Source of the DNA: Bacteroidales bacterium UBA5281
GTDB taxonomy: Bacteria > Bacteroidota > Bacteroidia > Bacteroidales > Lentimicrobiaceae
Assembly (NCBI GenBank): GCA_002410555.1
Contig: DHSR01000059.1
Location: forward strand, 694 to 57,641
DNA: 56,948 nt
Direction: 5' to 3'
Below the pieces are notes generated by a model. The model was not told where the DNA came from. It searched no databases and saw nothing but the letters and a program-made list of their open reading frames with translations. This document shows, one piece after another, positions 51,672-56,948 of this stretch (position 1 is the first letter of the stretch; each line of letters starts with the position of its first letter). A program made the position numbers and the translations under genes.

Positions 51672-54098
51672 ATGTCCACGGACATCACTCAAAATAATCA
51701 GCACTTTGCAAAATTGGCTGAAAATGTTGAATCCTTCATTGCCCAATCCGATACACAGACTACAGATTTACATCACCTCGAGCTTTGGTTAAAAAACCAC
51801 CTGGAACGCATCAGAATAAAGCGACTCAGTTCTGAGAGCAGTGTATTTGATCCTCACAAACAGGAAAACGACCGTTACGACGGCATCATTATCTTTGATC
51901 AAAATTTAAAGGTATTGCAATTTGTCGCGCCGCGCAATTATTTTTATGGGCCTAAGTTTAGTGACGCCACCTCGCTTGATATGAGCGACTTTTTATTTGA
52001 GGATGATCTGGTTATGTTGAATGAAGTATTGAGCTCTGCAGAAAACCTTACTTTAAATTCAACTTATGAATTGACATTTAAAAGCGGCCCTGGCAGCAGC
52101 ATTAAAGGGCTGATGACACTCAAATCCTCCTGCAACGAATTACAAGAGAAAAATTTTACCGCATTATTGAGATTTCCTGAAATTCACGAACAACTGTTTA
52201 CTACTTATCAGGCCATTATACTGGATAACCTCCCCGGCATGGATGTATATTTGTTTGACCGGAATTACAGGTTTATAATCGCAGGAGGACGCGAGAAAGA
52301 AAGACATGGCAATGCCAACGACTACTTTGTTGGTAAGACTTTTTTTGAAGTACTGGATAAAAAGTCCCGACGCAGTCTTTTCCCGTTTTACAACAAAGCT
52401 TTAAATGGTTTACATACCGAAGGTGAAGTAAGATTTAATGATCAGGTATACTATATAGTAGCCAAACCCATTTATGAAAATGACCGCGAACCGGTTGCGG
52501 GATTACTTATTGCTCAAAATGTTACCAGCGACAAATTACTTGAACAACAGCTACGAAAGCGCAAGGAGGAAGCCCAGCGTGCCGATCAGGCGAAATCAAT
52601 CTTTATTGCCAACCTCAGCCACGAAATTCGCACTCCACTCAATGCCATTGTGGGATTCATAGAGCAACTGGGTAAAACAGGGCTGGATCAACAGCAGCTT
52701 GACTTGCTCACCATTATTCAAAAGGCCTCCGACCATTTGCTTTACCTTGTTAACGAAGTGGTTTTCCTTTTTAAACTGGGAATGGGTAAAATCTACATTG
52801 AACACATACCTTTCTCAGTGAATGACCTGCTGGAAGAGATTAACAGCCTGATGGCTCCCAAAGCGGCAGAAAAAAACCTTGAGCTATCCATCCTCAGTGA
52901 TAACTGTCCATTGATAGTAACCGGAGACCCTTACAGGGTAAAACAAATCCTGATGAACCTGTTGGCCAATGCCATAAAATTTTCGGATAAAGGTGAAATA
53001 AAACTCAGTTGTCTTCATAAACGCAACAAAAAAAACATGGTCGAAGTTACTTTTAAAGTATCTGACAATGGACCAGGCATTGCCAAAGAAGACTTGCCAA
53101 ATATTTTTAATGTATTTGAACAGGGAGCTGTACTTAATCAGCATTCAAAATCGGGAGCCGGACTTGGATTGGGAATTTGTCAGCGCCTGACAACATTATT
53201 GGACGGTGAAATCTCAGTGAAGAGCAAAATAAACCATGGCAGTGAATTTAAAGTAAAGCTTCCCTTTGAAATATTTACCGGAGATCTTAAAGTTAGAGAA
53301 GTCAATAAATTTGCCATTGAAGATGATCTATTGGCAGGAAAATCGATTTTACTGGCAGATGACGATGAACATAACCTCATGCTGGGCGAAATGATACTCA
53401 AAAGCTGGAGTGTAAAATATACATTGGTGACCAATGGCTGTGATGTTATTACATCCGCATCAAACACCCTTTTCGACATATTATTACTGGATATTCAAAT
53501 GCCTTGTAAAAATGGTATCGACGTAATAAAAACCATACGGAGTACCCCAGATCATCTGAATAAAAGCACTCCGGCAATATCCATCTCAGCCAATATTCTC
53601 AAGAGTGATATTGTTAAATATCTGAAAGCCGGATTTAATGATTATATCACCAAACCATATAAAGAAGAGGAGCTTTATAACAAATTGTGTTCGGTGTTGT
53701 TTCTGCAAAAAAACGAACCTTTGCCGGCTCCGGTGAATAAAAAACCTGAAATCAGTCAAAAAATTGATTTAAGTGAACTCCGCCGAACAGCACGGGGTGA
53801 TGAAATGTTTGTAAAAAAAATGGTGCAAAACTTTATTGATCAAGCCGAAAACCTGCTTGGAGTTTTTAAACAACCAACTGACGATAAAAATTGGAATTTT
53901 GTAGGAGAAAAAGCCCACAAAGCAATTCCTGCTTTCCGTTATTTTAAGCTAAACTTCGTAGTTGAGTCATTGAAAATCATTGAAAACAACACTTTACGTA
54001 AATACAATCCGGATGTTGCCGCTTTGGAAATTGGCAGGGCAGTAAAAAATATCCGGCAAACCATCAGGCAAGCTAGAAAAATTTTGAGTGAAATGTAA
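51672..54098 (+). CDS. Hybrid histidine kinase (PAS-like, HisKA, HATPase, REC, Hpt)
   Basis: An 808-residue soluble sensor without transmembrane helices. Order: N-terminal helical part, two PAS-like domains (about 70-170 and 178-290, the second with GMDVYLFDRNYRFIIAGG), a coiled linker, HisKA with His317 in ANLSHEIRTPLNAIVGF, HATPase_c with NLLANAIKFS, DNGPGI and SGAGLGLGI, a receiver with D-D-D near 560 and phosphoacceptor Asp607 in LLLDIQMPCKNG, and a C-terminal Hpt with His749 in EKAHKAIPAFRYF. The domains allow a full His-Asp-His relay that could pass on to the regulators at 54255 or 55694. The signal is unknown but cytoplasmic. Confidence 0.93.
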   Translation: MSTDITQNNQHFAKLAENVESFIAQSDTQTTDLHHLELWLKNHLERIRIKRLSSESSVFDPHKQENDRYDGIIIFDQNLKVLQFVAPRNYFYGPKFSDATSLDMSDFLFEDDLVMLNEVLSSAENLTLNSTYELTFKSGPGSSIKGLMTLKSSCNELQEKNFTALLRFPEIHEQLFTTYQAIILDNLPGMDVYLFDRNYRFIIAGGREKERHGNANDYFVGKTFFEVLDKKSRRSLFPFYNKALNGLHTEGEVRFNDQVYYIVAKPIYENDREPVAGLLIAQNVTSDKLLEQQLRKRKEEAQRADQAKSIFIANLSHEIRTPLNAIVGFIEQLGKTGLDQQQLDLLTIIQKASDHLLYLVNEVVFLFKLGMGKIYIEHIPFSVNDLLEEINSLMAPKAAEKNLELSILSDNCPLIVTGDPYRVKQILMNLLANAIKFSDKGEIKLSCLHKRNKKNMVEVTFKVSDNGPGIAKEDLPNIFNVFEQGAVLNQHSKSGAGLGLGICQRLTTLLDGEISVKSKINHGSEFKVKLPFEIFTGDLKVREVNKFAIEDDLLAGKSILLADDDEHNLMLGEMILKSWSVKYTLVTNGCDVITSASNTLFDILLLDIQMPCKNGIDVIKTIRSTPDHLNKSTPAISISANILKSDIVKYLKAGFNDYITKPYKEEELYNKLCSVLFLQKNEPLPAPVNKKPEISQKIDLSELRRTARGDEMFVKKMVQNFIDQAENLLGVFKQPTDDKNWNFVGEKAHKAIPAFRYFKLNFVVESLKIIENNTLRKYNPDVAALEIGRAVKNIRQTIRQARKILSEM

Positions 54099-54218
54099 AC
54101 TTAAAACAAAGTGGATTCAGTTTCCGGGTGCTTTATTTACATATGACCGTAGAATATGGATGCCCATGAAACATAATTTTCATTTTTCATTTCTCAGGTA
54201 AATGAATAGTATTATCTT

Positions 54219-54226
54219 TACATTTG
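54219..54226 (+). promoter_or_regulatory. -7 box of the sigma-54 activator gene
   Basis: TACATTTG matches TAnnTTTG and ends 28 bases before the ATG at 54255. A start at the other ATG (54228) would fall on the transcription start, so this box also supports the shorter protein. Confidence 0.5.
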
Positions 54227-54254
54227 AATGTTAAAACCACAATTGAAAATCACT

Positions 54255-55625
54255 ATGGCCAGAATTCTTATAATTGATGACGACACCTTTATCAGCGAGA
54301 TACTGCGAAAACATTTAATAAATCATGATTATGATGCAGAAGTAGCTCTCACTGGTAAGAAGGGTATTGAGCTTTTCAAGAAAGCAAAATTTGATCTGGT
54401 CGTGGTCGACTTCAGGCTGCCCGATACCAGTGGAATTGAAATGCTTCAGGAAATCAGAAGCATTCGTCAGGATGTACCGGTAATTATCATTACTGCCTAT
54501 GCGGATGTGCGTCTGGCGGTTAAGCTTATGCAAATGGGAGCAAGCGATTACATTACCAAACCCATTCATCAGGAAGAGTTTATCTTACTCATTAACAAAC
54601 TATTAACAAATAAACCCTTGCATATGCCAGCTATGCCTGATCAACCACAGGTATTGTACCAGCAGGGTGATTTCGTTGCGGGCAAAAGCGAAGAAATTAA
54701 AAAAGTACTGGAACTTAGCCGAAAGGTGGCTCCAACCAATATTTCGGTTTTGATAAAGGGTGAAACCGGCACAGGGAAAGAATATATCGCCCGCTACATC
54801 CACGAAAACAGCGCACGACGTAAGAAACCTTTTGTGGCTATCGATTGTGGCGCTATTCCCAACGATTTGGCCAACAGTGAATTGTTCGGCCACATCAAAG
54901 GATCTTTTACCGGAGCAGTTACCGACAAAGAAGGCGTATTTCAGAAAGCCGATGGAGGTACTCTTTTTCTGGATGAAGTAGGCAATCTGAGTTATGAAAT
55001 TCAGTTGAAGCTGTTGAGGGCCATTCAGGAAAGAGTAGTAACCCGCCTGGGCGATACACGCGTTCAAAAAATTGATATCCGCCTGATTTCAGCAACCAAT
55101 GAAGACCTGAATACAGGCATAAAAGGGAAATCATTCCGCGAAGACCTATTCCACAGAATTAATGAATTTTCCATAGATTTGCCGGCATTAAAGGACAGAG
55201 GCCCGGATATTCTGGTTTTTGTAGATCATTTTATCAGGTTGGCCAACGAGCAGCTTAACCGGAACATCATTGGAATTTCTCCGGATGTGGAACAAGTTTT
55301 CCTCTCCTATTCCTGGCCGGGAAATCTGCGTGAGCTAAACAATGTCATTAAACGTGCCGTGCTGATGTCATCAGGAATCCGGATTGAAAAAGAGGTGCTG
55401 CCACCTGAAATCGTTTTTCCGCCCGTCCCTGCATATGTGGATGAAGTCAATGCAGACTCCAAATCAGAATCGGTTCTAAAGAATGCCATGTGGGACATTG
55501 AACGTCAGTTAATCATTAAGACCATTCTTGATGCAGGTTACAATAAATCCAAGGCAGCAAGAATGCTCAAAATTGATCGTAAAACACTTTACAATAAAAT
55601 TAAGCTTTACCAGATAGACATCTGA
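54255..55625 (+). CDS. Sigma-54-dependent response regulator, NtrC family
   Basis: A 456-residue regulator starting MARILIIDDDTFISEIL. The receiver (1-120) has the acid pair, phosphoacceptor in LVVVDFRLPDTSG, and Lys in DYITKPIHQEE. The AAA+ domain (about 140-375) has Walker A IKGETGTGKEYIARYIH, the sigma-54 contact loop as GSFTGA (usual GAFTGA), and Walker B GGTLFLDEVGNL. The C-terminal Fis-type helix-turn-helix is SKAARMLKIDRKTLYNKIK. It is the likely partner of the hybrid kinase 129 bp upstream of its promoter region and activates RNA polymerase with sigma-54 at distant sites. Confidence 0.95.
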   Translation: MARILIIDDDTFISEILRKHLINHDYDAEVALTGKKGIELFKKAKFDLVVVDFRLPDTSGIEMLQEIRSIRQDVPVIIITAYADVRLAVKLMQMGASDYITKPIHQEEFILLINKLLTNKPLHMPAMPDQPQVLYQQGDFVAGKSEEIKKVLELSRKVAPTNISVLIKGETGTGKEYIARYIHENSARRKKPFVAIDCGAIPNDLANSELFGHIKGSFTGAVTDKEGVFQKADGGTLFLDEVGNLSYEIQLKLLRAIQERVVTRLGDTRVQKIDIRLISATNEDLNTGIKGKSFREDLFHRINEFSIDLPALKDRGPDILVFVDHFIRLANEQLNRNIIGISPDVEQVFLSYSWPGNLRELNNVIKRAVLMSSGIRIEKEVLPPEIVFPPVPAYVDEVNADSKSESVLKNAMWDIERQLIIKTILDAGYNKSKAARMLKIDRKTLYNKIKLYQIDI

Positions 55626-55651
55626 TTTTTTTGTTTGAAATAGCTGCTTTT

Positions 55652-55667
55652 TGGAACGTTTGTTGAG
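55652..55667 (+). promoter_or_regulatory. Sigma-54-like promoter of the receiver gene
   Basis: TGGAAC, five bases, TTGAG at 55652-55667, against the consensus TGGCAC-N5-TTGCA: two mismatches, with the GG and the TTG kept at the right spacing. Transcription would begin near 55678, 16 bases before the ATG at 55694. It follows directly on the gene for a sigma-54 activator, which gives it some weight. Confidence 0.35.
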
Positions 55668-55693
55668 CAGTTAATAAAAAATCTAATTTGCTA

Positions 55694-56092
55694 ATGAATG
55701 AAGTAAAACAATACAACCGTATATTTTTTGTTGACGACGATCTGGAACTTGCGAGGCGCTATAAAGAAGTTTTGAAAGAAAAACAACTGGCTGAACATCT
55801 TATCCATATTAAGAATGGTCAGGATGCTATTGCCCTTCTTAAAAAGGCAAAGGAATCAGAATTGCCTGACTATATACTGCTTGATTTATACATGCCAACC
55901 ATGAGCGGTTTTGAATTTTTAGAAAAATACAACAATATAAAAAGTCTTCGTGATAAGATTGAAATTTATGTCGTTACCTCCTCTCAATACAAAGAAGACC
56001 GGGATGAGGTAATGAATTACCCTTTTGTGAATGCCTTTCTGGAGAAGCCACTGTCGGAAGAGTTCCTGGAAATGCTTATTTGTGAGTCATAG
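55694..56092 (+). CDS. Single-domain response regulator
   Basis: A 132-residue receiver-only protein; the start is the ATG giving MNEVKQYNRIFFVDDDLEL, two codons after a possible TTG. The acid cluster V-D-D-D, phosphoacceptor Asp in YILLDLYMPTMSGFEFL, switch Thr in YVVTSSQYKED and Lys in NAFLEKPLSEEFLE are all present. It has no output domain, so it probably acts as a phosphate shuttle or sink or through protein binding. The likely donor is the Hpt of the kinase at 51672. Confidence 0.93.
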   Translation: MNEVKQYNRIFFVDDDLELARRYKEVLKEKQLAEHLIHIKNGQDAIALLKKAKESELPDYILLDLYMPTMSGFEFLEKYNNIKSLRDKIEIYVVTSSQYKEDRDEVMNYPFVNAFLEKPLSEEFLEMLICES

Positions 56093-56304
56093 TATCTGGT
56101 GATGGCAACCTACACAGTGAGTACTTCAATCCACAGAAATTACCTTTCTTAAGTATGCTTACCAAAAAGAAATCTTTCCACTTTCTCCATTTATAATATT
56201 GTATTTCAAATAATTATCTGTTTTGTACCCTTTTTTTATTTTTTTGGCATTATTTTCATAGAATGTCACATAAATCATCATGTCCTAACTAAATCCATTT
56301 AATC

Positions 56305-56754
56305 ATGAAAACCCTAAGTAAACTCAGCTTAACATTGTTAACCCTATTTGCTGTCATTTCACTCATCTCATGCCAGCAGCCCAAACATGAAACTGCTGCT
56401 GACCGGGCAGAACAGCGTCTGGAAACATTGCAGGATAAACTAGACAGCATCTCTGAAGATGACCCCGGGTTTGGTGATAATCTAAGAAGAGAGCTAAATG
56501 ACTTTGAAAATTCAATTGATCAGTTGGCCAATGAGATGGCAGAGGAAACCGATGAAGCTGCTGCTAAATCAAAAGCAAAGATAGCTCAGATAAGAGAGGA
56601 AACCAATGCCCTGAGAGACCGGTTAGCCCAATGGAGCTATGATGCCAATGATAGCATTGATAGTCTTGGAAGCGAAATAAAAGAAAGTTTCAGAGAATTG
56701 AAACGTTCGCTGCGCAGGCATACGGAAGATAATAAATGGGATGACAATAAATAA
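56305..56754 (+). CDS. Coiled-coil lipoprotein, function unknown
   Basis: A 149-residue lipoprotein: signal peptide MKTLSKLSLTLLTLFAVIS then the lipobox LISC with the acceptor Cys followed by QQP. The mature part is highly charged and helical (RAEQRLETLQDKLDSISEDD...DEAAAKSKAKIAQIREETNALRDRLAQW), typical of an elongated coiled coil similar in style to Lpp-like or apolipoprotein-like proteins. I do not recognise a family. Located directly after the two-component genes on the same strand, 212 bp away. Confidence 0.78.
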   Translation: MKTLSKLSLTLLTLFAVISLISCQQPKHETAADRAEQRLETLQDKLDSISEDDPGFGDNLRRELNDFENSIDQLANEMAEETDEAAAKSKAKIAQIREETNALRDRLAQWSYDANDSIDSLGSEIKESFRELKRSLRRHTEDNKWDDNK

Positions 56755-56795
56755 AACCATAAATCCAAATTTACTTATCCCAAAAATTCAAAGCC

Positions 56796-56930
56796 ATGCC
56801 TACAAAAACAATCATTCAGGAATTAAAGCAGCATCACGATGAAATGCGTGAATTGGTCAAAGAAATCAAAAAAAACACCCCAGAACTCTTGACCTCTATC
56901 AACAAAAATAAGAATTTGCGAACACATTAG
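56796..56930 (+). CDS. Small charged helical protein
   Basis: A 44-residue frame below the usual length cut: MPTKTIIQELKQHHDEMREL then VKEIKKNTPELLTSINKNKN. It is 41 bp after the lipoprotein stop on the same strand, with a Lys/Glu-rich helical composition like that of its neighbour. The stop TAG is at 56928-56930 near the window edge, so any continuation of the operon is not seen. Coding status is inferred from composition and position. Confidence 0.5.
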   Translation: MPTKTIIQELKQHHDEMRELVKEIKKNTPELLTSINKNKNLRTH

Positions 56931-56948
56931 CGCAAACAATAAAAGCGG

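Overview
The window is a stretch of Bacteroidota chromosome made up almost entirely of single-copy housekeeping genes, interrupted by a few accessory islands. The assignment rests on several points: a type IX secretion (T9SS) C-terminal domain on a secreted GH18 protein, the end of a second protein that resembles a type-B T9SS domain, the T9SS regulator PorX, an LpxC-FabZ fusion, a bS16 with a long acidic tail, DUF2851 and DUF58 proteins typical of the phylum, and -7 promoter boxes of the form TAnnTTTG. The sequence does not place it below class level. I found no tRNA, rRNA, CRISPR array, prophage or intact transposase.

Layout. 1-2010: tail of a T9SS cargo gene facing a GH18/CUB/T9SS protein. 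2168-4575 (minus): a secreted NRYD-repeat protein, trmN6, rimM and rpsP with a 30-bp tandem repeat. 4826-5584: rhomboid protease. 5592-9833 (minus): one operon running NSS sodium symporter, 47-aa small subunit (not in a normal ORF list), HhH protein, TPR membrane protein. 10024-11289: DUF2851. 11818-14241: coiled-coil protein, zapA, a 6S-like RNA, RNase Y. 14363-14489: a palindromic repeat element. 14571-19962 (minus): DUF493, DUF58, trxA, dnaE. 20259-24457: SDR plus FAD oxidoreductase pair, then a PKD lipoprotein and a Trx-like secreted protein. 24440-27585 (minus): LutA-like, aroA, aroB. 27693-31095: proline dehydrogenase, a 62-aa protein, purB. 31117-34389 (minus): alanine dehydrogenase, tsaE, porX. 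34522-41802: HD phosphohydrolase, lpxD, lpxC-fabZ, lpxA, ABC ATPase, efp, second LpxD-like protein. 41957-48467: surface polysaccharide cluster (polymerase/ligase, two Wzz, Wzx flippase, glycosyltransferase). 48635-48921: a MITE-like element. 49046-56930: an envelope/stress island with Lmo0937-like and CsbD proteins, an AsmA-like protein, small membrane proteins, a hybrid histidine kinase, a sigma-54 activator, a lone receiver and a lipoprotein.

How they fit together. Much of the window serves the envelope: lipid A acylation, polysaccharide assembly, and T9SS cargo plus its regulator. The last 8 kb combines a phosphorelay with small stress and membrane proteins, and is the most likely place for an undescribed regulatory circuit. 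The other candidates for novelty are the 18-bp palindromic bidirectional promoter at 47260-47277, the NRYD-repeat secreted protein, the non-canonical ABC ATPase beside lpxA, and the palindromic elements at 14363 and 48635. All functional calls come from reading the translated sequence and recognising motifs; no database search was possible.
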